This document shows, one piece after another, positions 23,589 to 33,228 of a stretch of 64,000 nucleotides of DNA (positions are counted from its first letter, which is position 1; each line of letters begins with the position of its first letter). Origin of the DNA: Favolaschia claudopus (Eukaryota > Basidiomycota > Agaricomycetes > Agaricales > Mycenaceae); contig JAWWNJ010000065.1 in the NCBI GenBank assembly GCA_037176885.1, positions 372,001-436,000 on the forward strand, given 5' to 3'. Under the pieces are notes generated by a model. It ran no database searches. It was given only the letters and a program-made list of their open reading frames with translations, and was not told the DNA's origin. Made by a program: the position numbers and the translations under genes.

Positions 23589-23615
23589 GGGGGGGGGGGG
23601 GGGGGGGGGGGGGGG
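23589..23615 (+). repeat. 27-bp poly-G tract within a coding exon
   Basis: On the minus strand it is C27, encoding Pro. Upstream coding (LRVWMLTIPLPK) and downstream coding (ILVAAVARGS) are in different frames at length 27; 25 or 28 would join them. Such tracts are highly slippery and also prone to sequencing error. Confidence 0.8.
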
Positions 23616-24550
23616 ATTTTTGGTAGAGGGATGGTGAGCATCCAAACTCGAAGCTTTGAAACATATTGTTCAATAAGAGAATGGCGACGAGAGAAGAAAG
23701 ACGAACCTTGTCTGCCTTCTGCAGCTGCGCTTGTTCACATAATGTGTCCAGATCATCCTTTTCTTCGACTCGAATGGTACCGCTGGCTGCACCGAGAATC
23801 AGACAGACTTCTTTCAACTCCGCATGCACCGAGATGGCTTCTTCGAGTGCCGTATCATCCCAGGACAGAGCCAGCGACCCTGGTAGTCAAGTTTTGCTGA
23901 ACCTGCGGCAGCTCTAGCAACGTTGTGGGCGGAGATTCCTGGATGAAGGCTAGGAAGCTTTGCCCGCAGCTGCCTATACCCAGTCACAGTATATTAGAAA
24001 AGGAATAGGATAGGGTATATACACAAGGACTCACCGCATACTACGAAGCCCACGCCCGCCAAAATGCTTCTGAAAGGTCTGGTAGGTTCGCTTGGAAGTT
24101 GACGCCAGGAGATCGCAAAACTGATCAAATACTGTATCATATTTCATGTTCCGCAAGCATTTGCCTTTCTCTAGCCGCGTCTGCTTGAGGACTATTGCTT
24201 TAACCATCCCTGTGAACGTCTCCGACTTGTAGGAGCCATCAGGACAGCCAACAGCAAACTTGAGGAACGGGGAGCGGCCATCTTCCTGCGAACGAAATCT
24301 GTGTCAGCAAAAGAGTCTTCAAGCCCATGTTCACAACGCACCTTTCAACTAACTCACGGACTCCATGATACTGCAAGTATATCCGCGAAAGGTCTTTATC
24401 TCGGTGCGCTTTGGGAACAAACTTCATGTTGGGTTCATCAGGCATGGGTCGATTAAGAGCAACCTGGAAAGCATGAGTTTGAGGTAGTCTCTCGTAGACA
24501 GACGCTCTATATAAATTGTCTCGTACCTCACCATATATAGAGTCTGTTAC

Positions 24551-24999
24551 TTACCGCGGGGGTGAAACCGGAGTGCGATCTTATTACATAATCTGTCAAA
24601 GCTCGGCCAAACCCGAATACGGCCGTTGTGCGGGTTATGTTCTGAATTTAGCCACAGAAAGTGAGCAATAGGCTCCAAATACCACATAAATAACTTGGAT
24701 ATTACTTCGAATCTCTTCCTGTATGTCGTGGCTGCTGTTGGATGATTGTGCTGAAAGTCGGGCTCAGCGGGTTTCGGCCGATCGGCCCAAAGTGCTTATC
24801 GCAAGGTCTGAGTTTTGCTCTTTGATTCTTCGTTAGCAAACATTCCAAGTACATAGAACTCTAGATAATGCCTTTGGGAAGGGATATGTTTAAAAAAAAA
24901 TATGAAAAACGCGTCGCCTGGTGGGGATTTTCGCGACTCGGAATCCGATTATCTAAGATTATGTAATAAGACTGCACTCCGGTCGGACCCCCGCGGTAA
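24551..24999. mobile_element. 449-bp MITE inside the transposase gene
   Basis: TTACCGCGGGGGT (24551) and its complement ending 24999 start TIRs of about 45 bp that include ACCGGAGTGC and TCTTATTACATAATCT. TA can be read as the duplication (TTA/TAA context at the ends). It separates the exon ending VKLLKL (about 25017) from the exon starting near 24475. Confidence 0.75.
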
Positions 25000-25394
25000 C
25001 TATAAGACTAAGTTTGAGGAGCTTCACGCAAGCGGAGCATGAATTCGGCTCCCGATCCGGTTCTGTAAGCACCTCGTGGAAACAATCCGTAGCAAAGATG
25101 GCGCCGACCGTTCTCCCCAATTTCCATTTCTGAAGAATGAGCTCTCGACGCAAAACCATACGTCGGTCAGACTCGTCAAGGTCAGCCCAGGTGATGTCAT
25201 CCGAGTTGAAGAGCTCCTGAGCAATGCGCTCTCGAGAAGGAGCCCCACCTCCAACAGCATTGGCTCGGGCCATATATCTGCTGATTTTTTCATTCATTTC
25301 ACGCGTAAGACCAGGACACGGAAGTGGGGATAACTGGGGTGGTGGTGGAGGAGGTGTGGATCTAGCGGCAAGTTTTTGAAACCGAGCGAGAATA

Positions 25395-26637
25395 CAGTGT
25401 AGTAGGGTTCCTTGGATAGCCACTTTCCATTTCCGCATTTTCTGTACAACAACAGAGTGTAGAGAATTACGTTTTTTCTAGTGTATACCGTAGAATTACG
25501 TTCAGGTCGACAGGGGGGGTGACGCGTGACCAAAAGAACCGATTCGGACGCTCGACAGAGGCTGGGGCAGAGCGTGACAAAGGGAAATTTTTCGACAACT
25601 TACAAAATGCACAGCGAGACTTTGAATATAAGATCAAGGACCATTCTGTATTTTTTGGTTGATGATTCAAAAGTCCGGTAGGAATTTTGGCGCCTTTTTC
25701 TGCTGGCCGGCTCAACGCAGCGTAGATGATGCCAAATTGAGCCGCATTCCGCGCAAAATGGTGGATAATCAAGCCTGTGGCTTAATTCAAGCCCAAATAT
25801 TTCCAGGAGGTATCAGGACTGCCTCTACCATGTTTTGAGGCAGGTTTTTAGTATTTTCAGCGATTTTTCGAACCGAATTGAACATTCGACAGTGGCCTGA
25901 GTGATGCGTGACCGACGACCAGAATTCGGACCGACCTGAGGGTGCGTGACGCGTGACGTCCGAACTGAATGAAATTGTACGGTACTAGAGCATGTAACAA
26001 TGTGTCTCCCCCTTTCAAATTTGGAATTCGACTGAAGATGAGGCAAGGAAAAAGATAGTGAAGTTTTGGTCACAAATGTCACGCGGAGGGTTCCTTGGTT
26101 ATCTCGCTTCTGCTCTGTCAGAAGCCAATTGACATTGAGTTTTTGAGCCATACTTGATCTAGTCTACTCATATGGCAGTAAAATGTCTATATGGCACATA
26201 TTTATACAATTTGGAAGCATAAGAATGGGCGAACTTCAGTGCAATTTCAAGGGTCATGTCACACTTTAGCCTGTGAAAAGGAACAATCAATTTATAGTCC
26301 GCCGTATTTTGTCCGTATCTGCTACAGTTTGGGTATAGAATCGTAGATACGATCCTCAACTATCTCATGAGAATTAGTTTCAGCCATAACACGGTAAAAG
26401 GAGACGAGAAGTGGACAAAAGAAAAGTGATCATTGCCGAATTAGGCAGCTGATGCACATTAAATAGTGTCTTGCTCGTACCACAGAGACACACTGGTGGG
26501 CTCAAACTTTTTGAGACTGTACATAGGCTCTATATCATTAGGCTGAGCAAAAAGAATCCAATTACAAGCTGTTGTGGATAGCCAGAAAACAAAAATAATC
26601 AAAGAACCCTCCCTATCCAAGGAACCCTACTACACTG
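25395..26637. mobile_element. 1.24-kb TIR element with TA duplication, in transposase gene
   Basis: CAGTGTAGTAGGGTTCCTTG at 25395 and its complement ending 26637, with TA at 25393-25394 and 26638-26639. The ends resemble those of the 762-bp MITE (CAGTATAGTGCCGCTCCTTG), so they may share a transposase. It carries a second nested element (25486-25984). No transposase reading frame is present. It splits the zinc-finger N-terminus from the rest of the P-like gene. Confidence 0.88.
25486..25984. mobile_element. Nested ~0.5-kb MITE (TACCGTA ends)
   Basis: TACCGTA.AATT.C.TTCAG..CG at 25486 is answered by the complement ending 25984 (GAAATTGTACGGTA). TGACGCGTGAC motifs lie subterminally at both ends. 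A related, truncated copy lies at 49824-50150. Confidence 0.7.
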
Positions 26638-26900
26638 TAATGACTGTGTCGAAAGACCACTGTTTCTGGCTTTGGTACATTTCGTCGTTTTACGATGTTC
26701 TGTCCAACGGCGAACCTCGTAGAGGGTTTGCATGACGACCCACTCGGCACAATGAGAGCACCGTACACACAGGACATTGCCGTCGTCGAATTCTGCCTTC
26801 GGATCGTCCTCCAAATTTTGCTTCGAAAGTTGTCTAGTCGACTGTGTTGTGGGACAAATGTCGGCTCCCGGGATGCGATGTCTGCCTGCCTTTGACGAGC

Positions 26901-29167
26901 CTAAGACGAATTTGGATTGGGTGCTTTTGTACGTCGTCGACAGCGAGGAGTCGCAGGGTCCAACTCCGAATCAGTATCATCCTCCTCATCTGACCCGTCA
27001 TAATATTCCGAGTCTTGAAGACGCTTGAGACCAGTCTCAGGGGAAGGGCTCTGGGGCAGAGGGATCGTTTCGGGGAACTCATTGTCGGATTCTTGCATGT
27101 CGACATCATCGCGAGATTGTTCACCGGCGTCATCAAGGAGAGGATCAACCTCCTCTAGACCGAGCGCACCATCCTCTGATGGAATTACGGGACCTTCTGA
27201 TGATGTGAAGGGGCTGGATGGGCAAGAGATGGACATGGGATCGTCCGGATAGTCGGACGAGGGTTTAGGCGTGGTCATCGGCACTGTTTCACCGTCTGTG
27301 TCGCAAGCTGCCTAGATACAACACTTAATGAAAAGGAAATGTAAATGTTTCCATTGACATACCTGATAACCGCCACATTCATCTGCAAACGCTTCCGAAA
27401 GACGAAGGAACCACGACATTCTCTGATCGGCCGCAGTTGCGGGTGTCCAGATATCGAAGTGGAGGAGGACAGACGCGAGGATACTGAGCACAATGCCGCC
27501 ACACGAGAAGGTGTCCCGTTGACGCGGGGATGGGAAGTTGGCGGGAATAAGAGGGAAATCATCAGGTTCATCCAGGAGAGACTTTAACCACCACCGAACA
27601 GGACCGAGCTGGTCGGGCGGTATGCTGCCATCCATGGAATCTGCGTATGCGAGGGTTTTCGTGACAAGGTTAATCTGCAGAAGCGTCCAGTGGTTGCCCG
27701 AAACATGGAGCGGGAACCAGACGACATCAACCGCTCCCGCCCGGATCGCTTTCTCGATGGGTGAAAATCTTGATGGAGTATAGCTGGAGCCTCTGGCACT
27801 AGCATTCTGCAAGGACTGCATAAAAAGACAATTAAGGATGCGCACACGAGTATTTTCGGCTCTCTGTAAGATGTAGTCGATACCAGCATTGAGCATATCA
27901 TCGTCAAGCCATTCATTGCTGAGAAAAGTTGTCAGACTTTCCGTCGTCAGTCGCACCGCAGGGCTCAACCCCGGCACAACAGTGTCCCATGGCAGGAATT
28001 CGAATGTATCGCGGCATTCATCCGCCGTGCCTACGCTGTCGGTCGGGACGCGCTTGAGCCAGAGTGCGGCGCGATCCCAATACCCTCGCTTTGTGACATA
28101 AAGCTGCATGTCGGAGAGCAGGTTCTCCACCCAGAGAGGATAGTGAAAAGTGAGATGGGGGAACTTGATCGATGTAGCGCCAGAAAGCCAGGCGTTGTTG
28201 AAGAATCGGCGAAGGTCGCGGGAAAAGGGTATTGCTGTGAATAGGCTGTCATGCCATTCTACAGCATCGAAGGATGGAGGCGCAGTGACCGGTTGGTTTG
28301 TAAAGACCGCGTCGCCCGCAGGCCGCGTGCTAGAAACCATGGGACCATCCTGTAGAAGAAGCTCGGCGACGGTGGTGGTCGAGCTTGGTATCAAAAGCGA
28401 ACGTGCTTCGAACGGAACATGGCGGGCAGCGTTACGGGCGTGCTTGACGGTGTCGGGTAAATCATCTGACCAGACGGCTCCGGCGTAAGGCGCTAAATCA
28501 AAGTCTGCGGGGACGGAACTGCAAGCCCGGTGGGATTCTGTATCCGACGAGACGTCTATGGTCGTCAGCTCGGGAGTGGCGTCCCCTCCACCTGCGTAGA
28601 TCGGGAGATGCGAACAATGGACAGGACGCCAGTTCGAACGACGTTTACGTTTACGCGGGCTGGGTGCCAGCGTGGTCCTCATAGCTTCCAATATTTTGCG
28701 TCGCCACAGTCGTTCTTCTTGCGTATCTGGTGGTAGCGGTTCCAGTGGCGGCATCGTGTCCCATTCGGGAAAGCCAGTGAAAATGGGAACGTCAGGAGGG
28801 TCGCAGGTTTGAGTAGGAGTCTTGCTCAAACCGAAAAACTTTGCAACGCGATCCAGACTAAGGTGGGATATATGGGTCCGGCGATATCGAGGCGATGCAT
28901 AGAGGTATCTTTGAAGCGGGAGTAGCTTGGGCCGTAGGTAATGGACTGAAGGACTGTTAGCACTGAGAGAGAGAGGGGTGCGTAATGACTCACGGAGGCA
29001 AAGGAACAGAACCTGTAATTCACAGGCATAGACTACAAGAGCTGCAGCCACATTGGCTACCCCCTTCTCCGACCCAATATGGCGAAGAGCCTCGAGTAGT
29101 GATAGACTTGTGAGACGAAGGGAGAGGGCGAGAGTATGGTATAACTTGCCTTTCTTTTTTACCATTC
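26901..29167 (-). CDS. Ulp1-like C48 cysteine protease, transposon-associated
   Basis: ATG at 29165-29167 (MVKKKGKLYHT). An intron at about 28950-28996 and one at about 27311-27370 (GTATGT...TAG) give an ORF of roughly 700 residues. The protease domain (about 27960-27390) has the C48 layout: LSNEWLDDDML entry, catalytic His in SGNHWTLLQ (~27690), Asp in YADSMDG, Gln in PRQRDTF and Cys in FSCGG (~27497). Family members cleave SUMO/ubiquitin-like proteins or process large proteins; Ulp1-type proteases are repeatedly captured by fungal transposons. After the second intron comes an acidic, Ser/Asp-rich tail (27284-26904) ending in a basic patch and TAG. It lies just upstream of, and co-oriented with, the P-like transposase gene; the small gap suggests one mobile unit or an ancestral fusion. 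Confidence 0.75.
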
Positions 29168-29304
29168 TGAAAATGAGACGACTGGTGGAGAGGGAGGGAT
29201 GGTGGGAGGTTGAGGGTGGGAATTGAAATTTTCCACCAGTCACACTAGACTGGGCACCAGACGCGTCAGTGACGCGTCAAATATAAGTGCAAGACGAGAC
29301 CAAC

Positions 29305-29876
29305 TTAACAACGTACGCGTCGGTAAGTTGATGTCGAGTATGAGCAATGGGTAAGCCTCCACGGGGCTGTGGGAACCCACCCTCCGGGGTAAACAATGTA
29401 GGTATATCCTTCGCCGGCTAGGGTCCACAGCTGTTCGCCGAAAGCATCGTCTTCACGACGAATATCATCTACTTCGATTTGTAGACCAGCCAGACGAGCT
29501 CGGACGGTTGTGATCTCGTTTTGAATGGCAACAATCTGGGAAGCTGAGGGAAAATCTCCGGCCTCGAGGAAGGCGTGAGGGTCTAAGGCAGTATTGTGGG
29601 ATTCGGCATAGAGAAAATAACGGGGTAGAGTGAAAGCTGAGAGCGAGGCGGAAGAAAGAGCGCAGCAAGGCGTAGCCGCGTAGTAAAGCCAGAATTTAGT
29701 ACCCAGAAGGCGGCGTGAAGACGGTCGAGTACGGAGATTATAGCCGATGGAAGTTGCGTGGCGATGTGTTCATCGGCCAATCCCCAATATCTCTCCTGAA
29801 GCAGACCGAAACGCCGCGACTGTACGCAGAAACCAGCTGTGTGTGTCGTGTTGCCGCTTGATTCGTAACGTTTCAC
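29305..29876 (-). CDS. Hypothetical protein with coiled-coil segment
   Basis: MKRYESSGNTTHTAGFCVQS (29876) runs on as RRFGLLQERYWGLADEHIAT; a second block ending at the TAA at 29305-29307 reads SQIVAIQNEITTVRARLAGL (coiled coil) and TLAGEGYTYIVYPGGWVPT. The frame changes between about 29660 and 29580, so an intron or indel is needed. I do not recognise the family. It is co-directional with the Ulp1-like gene about 140 bp downstream, which suggests a third component of the same element. Confidence 0.5.
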
Positions 29877-29884
29877 AGCGCTGA

Positions 29885-30414
29885 AGGGTCACACCAGATC
29901 ATTTTGGCCCTTCAACCAAGCGCGCGCTGCAGAAAAGACGAGGGGAAAGTCGGAGTTTGCCGAGAGCACGTGTCCGTGGTATCGATATGTCTGCGGTCAA
30001 ATCGGTGTCACACGCTCACTCTGTCCCACCACAACGAAAATGGCTTGCTGTAGGAACAGTATATGTGGGGAGCGTAATAACCGCGCGCAAGGAATGGCAG
30101 GCTCATCCGAGTTGTTGATAACATAGTTGTACCTCAGCCCCTCAACACTGCTGAGTCACAGATAGCTACATAGAGGCGGCGCAGGTAGCATAGGCTTTGA
30201 TCTGACTGCTCTGATTATCGAAACTCGCCACTTGTCAATTTCTGCGGAGCCTTGAGTCCAGATCGACATTTGAAGGCTCATGCCAAATACAAAAACACGA
30301 GGGCCGATAGGTAAGGCATATGCCGGGCCCAAAAAACACGCGAATGTCCCATCCGTAAATATCATGCGGACGAAATTGGGTCAAAAGGGCATTATGTCCG
30401 ATCCCGTGTGCACC
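29885..30414. other. Non-coding, possible 5' flank of the minus-strand cluster
   Basis: No gene, TIR or repeat identified. A promoter for the 29305-29876 gene would have to lie here. I looked for inverted copies of the 20880-21110 flank to bound an element and found none. Confidence 0.3.
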
Positions 30415-30419
30415 CGGAA

Positions 30420-30555
30420 TGTTGGAATGTAGGAGCACCAGATGGGAGGCGAAAAGCCCTGTCACATTGTCACGTAGTAACTATATACGTGACAGAGTAC
30501 AAAAAAGGAAAGCGACACCGTCTGTACCAACCCGCACCAAACACCACGTTCAACA
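30420..30555 (-). repeat. LTR (3' LTR of the minus-strand element)
   Basis: TGTTG...CAACA; lacks one of two ACCAGATGGGA-type repeats found in the other two copies (32843-33008 and the solo LTR 57354-57518). Confidence 0.88.
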
Positions 30556-31304
30556 CTCCCACCTGGGACAGACGGAAAGCGAGCACAAAGAAAAACCAAA
30601 TACTCCCACCGAATTCAAGAATCCAACTCCCACCAAATCCAACACAAATCCTGCTCCCACCAAATTCCATCAAGTCCGATGCGGAGGCCGCATGTGGGGG
30701 GGCAAATCGGAGGAAATTTCACCGTACTGCTCCCCAACATGCTTCCCCAAAAGCTCAAGGAAGGTCTCAGGGTCAAGACCAGCATCGAAGGCAGTTGTAA
30801 GACTGCGGAGCACGTACATTGGAATTGATCCAATCCTTGACAAAAGCCGGCATGGTGTGCATGCACTTGTGGGCGATGTGACCAGTGCGACCGCAGCGAT
30901 GGCAGTTTGAGCTAGTGGGATCGCACCACCAATAACCCTGTGAGTCCTGGGGAAAGCCGTCTGCGGAGATGGTGCCGGTGAGGGGAGAGGAGGATTTGGC
31001 GGCAAGGGCGGTACGAGGAGGAGGATGAGGAAGACCGCGAGCCAGGAAAGCGAGGGGGCTAAGGCCATCATCCTCCTGCTTAATCCCAGGGTCGCCGGAT
31101 GATGCGGTGAGAAGGTCAGTGACCTCCTTGAGTGTAGGCTCCGTAGCGCGAGCGAGAACAACAGTGTGAACAGCACTAAATGAGGGATGGAGGTTGATGA
31201 GAAGACGATCCTTGTGATAGGTCTCATCGATGGTGACGTTCATGGCGGTGAGCTTCTTAACAGCATCAGCCATGGCACGAATGTACACAGAGACCTCCTT
31301 GGTA

Positions 31305-32502
31305 TGGTGCGCGGCCTAAACACCACCAAACAGGAACGAAATCTATTGCACCTGATCAGAACCTTCCCATGACTGATCCTCTGGTGAAAACACTCCGATT
31401 AGGTAGCAGACTAATCCCTCTAAAGGGATTTACAGTATAGTGCCGCTCCTTGGATCACCACTTTGATCTTTGCTTATAACTCTTCAACGTCATACAATTA
31501 ACTCCTGAATTTAAAACTGCAGATACTAGACGACAAAATAGGTTGAATTGCAGCTTCAGCTTGAGTGCCTCAGACTGTGCGTGAGCCCACAAAAAATATT
31601 GCGCTGACCTGTCAAAACGTCACGATTCACCTTCCTTGGATCATGCCGTCACTCGCTGATTTCTCTTTTCCTCCTGCTCTGTCCCTATCCTAACCACTGG
31701 TACTGTGCCTGGAGTGCATATTCTATTATATCTATGTTGAATGCTCAGTGCTTCGACATGTTTTGAGCACTTTTGAGACTCCCGCAACCGCTGATTTTGA
31801 GGCAGGTCTGTGACATTATGTGACACTTCCACCGGTTCCCACCATTCCCAAATTTATTGGGGCCATTTCTGCACTGATTTGCCCGATCCTTTCGATAAAA
31901 GTGCTCCAAAAGAGGTCATAGATCATACTCAAAAATGGTCGGGGCCTTCCATTGACACATTGGACCAAGATCCACGAATCAGAAAGGTGATTGATAAGGG
32001 ATCAGTGGCTGATTTGCACCAATCCTCGACTCACTCGCGCTGCGGTCAAGCTTTCACCTCAAAATTAATTCAGTGGATGCAGAACCCATCCAGTATGTCC
32101 TGTGTAAGAGGATTTGAGCTCAGGTTCAATAGTTGTGGCAGGAGAAATCGATGATCCAAGGAAGGGCAGTGATCCAAGGAGCGGCACTATACTGTACTGT
32201 CCCCTCAAAACTCACAATAAATAATTTTTTCTCGAGGCGGATTTGAGACATCAGTGATGCGATCAATCAATCAGTCATGTGAGCTTACGAGATATGCCCA
32301 ATTTAGGTTACGACTCCGGCTTCATGAGCTACATACTACATACACTAATTATGGCTGGGTAGTATGTTCTGAGGCTGCTACAACCTTATTCTGCCGAAGA
32401 AAATGCAATATAAATTCGGAATTTTTCTGCCGGTCGATTTGAGACATCAATGATGCCATCAGTGATGGGACCTATTTGGTGGTGTTCAGGCGCAGTGCAC
32501 CA
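31305..32502. mobile_element. TA-inserted TIR element in gag, itself carrying the 762-bp MITE
   Basis: TGGTGCGCGGCCTAAACACC at 31305 and its imperfect complement ending 32502, TA at 31303-31304 and 32503-32504. Without the MITE it is about 434 bp. Another copy of this end, with about 110 bp of interior, lies at 46474-46590. Confidence 0.75.
31433..32194. mobile_element. 762-bp MITE, copy 2
   Basis: Inverted twin of 10996-11757, same length, TA at 31431-31432 and 32195-32196. Non-coding. It is the innermost and therefore youngest insertion of the nest. Confidence 0.93.
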
Positions 32503-32529
32503 TAGCAGTGAGGCCAGAGGTGATACGTA

Positions 32530-32653
32530 CAGTGGCGGCGGGATCTGATGCCACCCCCCAGAAATTGATGTGACCCCAATCGACTCCACTTGCATCAAAA
32601 GTTCCAGAAATGGGCTGTTCTATTTTTAGGGGTGGCATCAGATGGCGCCACTG
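32530..32653. mobile_element. 124-bp MITE in gag
   Basis: CAGTGGCG..ATCTGATGCCACCCC at 32530 and the complement ending 32653; TA at 32528-32529 and 32654-32655. Almost the whole element is TIR. Confidence 0.85.
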
Positions 32654-32828
32654 TAGCAGGGGGAGCCATGTGATCGTGGGGAAGTGCTACGTGTTACACG
32701 TGACGTGACAGGAATGCGCAACAGGAGAAAGGTATCCAGAAAGCTAGAGGTGAATCCAGCTCAAAAGAAGAGATTTCGAAGCAAAAAGTGGCAGAGGAAG
32801 AGGGAATGAGGTATGGGATGGTTCAAGG

Positions 32829-32842
32829 CGGGGCCCGTAACC
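32829..32842 (-). other. Primer-binding site resembling half-tRNA initiator Met
   Basis: Directly inside the 5' LTR the minus strand reads GGTTACGGGCCCC. The complement of the initiator-tRNA anticodon region used by Drosophila copia and yeast Ty5 is GGTTATGGGCCC, one base different. This points to priming from an internally cut tRNA. Confidence 0.65.
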
Positions 32843-33008
32843 TGTTGGAATGTAGACACCAGATGGAAGGCGAAAAGGCAATGGGAGCACCAGATGGGAG
32901 GCGAAAAGCCCTGTCACCTTGTCACATAGTAGCTATATACGTGACAGAGTACGAAAAAGGAAAGCGACACCGTCTGTACCAAAACCGCACCAAACACCAC
33001 GTTCAACA
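32843..33008 (-). repeat. LTR (5' LTR of the minus-strand element)
   Basis: 166 bp, TGTTG...CAACA; matches the solo LTR at 57354-57518 closely and contains two ACCAGATGG-type repeats. Confidence 0.88.
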
Positions 33009-33013
33009 CGGAA

Positions 33014-33228
33014 GTGCCCTGTCGGCGCCGATGTCTCATCCGATGTGCGGACGTTAAGGCCAGTCTGGAATAGGGATGATTTAAGGAATTAGTGGCAAAA
33101 TAGGGCGAACTGTGTCAGTATTCTCTCAAATAAACGTCGTATGCAGTACAAGGGCAGATTATTCGCCAAATATTCACCTGCTTGTTCACCCCAAACTTGG
33201 TGACCAAATGTCACAGAAGTAACTTGCG
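33014..33228. other. Spacer between copia-like and DIRS elements
   Basis: No gene. It may contain the terminal repeat of the DIRS element, but no matching repeat was found at the other side. Confidence 0.35.

Larger units (their letters stand above)
21097..26880 (-). pseudogene. P-element/THAP9-like transposase gene, interrupted
   Basis: Blocks in order on the minus strand: a CCHC-like N-terminal finger (about 26814-26700; VRCSHCAEWVV..RRWTEHRKTTKC); CPGLTRE...GGGAPSRERIAQELF (25330-25020); ALNRPMPDEPNMKFVPKAHR (about 24470); DGRSPFLKFAVGCPDGSYKS (24290-24230); SSDGAEVERATQRI (~23470); QDSKHGLKTARNQL (~23320); CEHLFGMLRQ (~22810); then a conserved C-terminal region ending in ESEAENSS at 21097. 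The spacing of DG, D..H..K..RN and E..FG..R resembles P-element/THAP9 transposases (D, DxxH, E). That link is my inference; the family is a large uncharacterised one in basidiomycetes as far as I recall. The gene is cut by MITEs at 24551-24999 and 25395-26637 and its homopolymer (23589-23615) puts two exon parts in different frames. Confidence 0.65.
30773..32700 (-). pseudogene. Copia-type gag with zinc knuckle, split by insertions
   Basis: 31288-30773 encodes YIRAMADAVKKLTAMN, a copia UBN2-like gag segment, and a CCHC knuckle CHRCGRTGHIAHKC. The N-terminal part lies beyond the inserted elements: joining 32510-32528 across one TA gives a continuous LTATKEVSVYI. A second small MITE (32530-32653) interrupts the part just before that. 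So one gag gene was hit twice by TA-inserting elements. Downstream no protease or pol is seen. Confidence 0.75.
30420..33008 (-). mobile_element. Complete small copia-like LTR element with nested insertions
   Basis: Two direct LTRs, 30420-30555 (136 bp) and 32843-33008 (166 bp), start TGTTG and end CAACA. The whole unit is flanked by CGGAA at 30415-30419 and 33009-33013, a 5-bp duplication that pairs the outer LTR ends. On the minus strand the order is LTR, primer-binding site, gag, polypurine-like AGGTGGGAG (30556-30564), LTR. No pol is present, so it is non-autonomous. Three smaller elements are nested inside. The 30-bp length difference between LTRs is a missing repeat of the ACCAGATGG unit in the first LTR. 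Confidence 0.88.

Noticed and set aside
29880..30150. Terminal inverted repeat of the P-like/Ulp1 cluster
   Set aside because: Compared with 20880-21110 in both orientations; no matching stretch longer than expected by chance.
30470..30866. Gly-rich minus-strand protein (FGGSWILEFGGS)
   Set aside because: Comes from tandem GGTGGGAG-type repeats in front of the 3' LTR; probably polypurine-tract repeats, not a protein.
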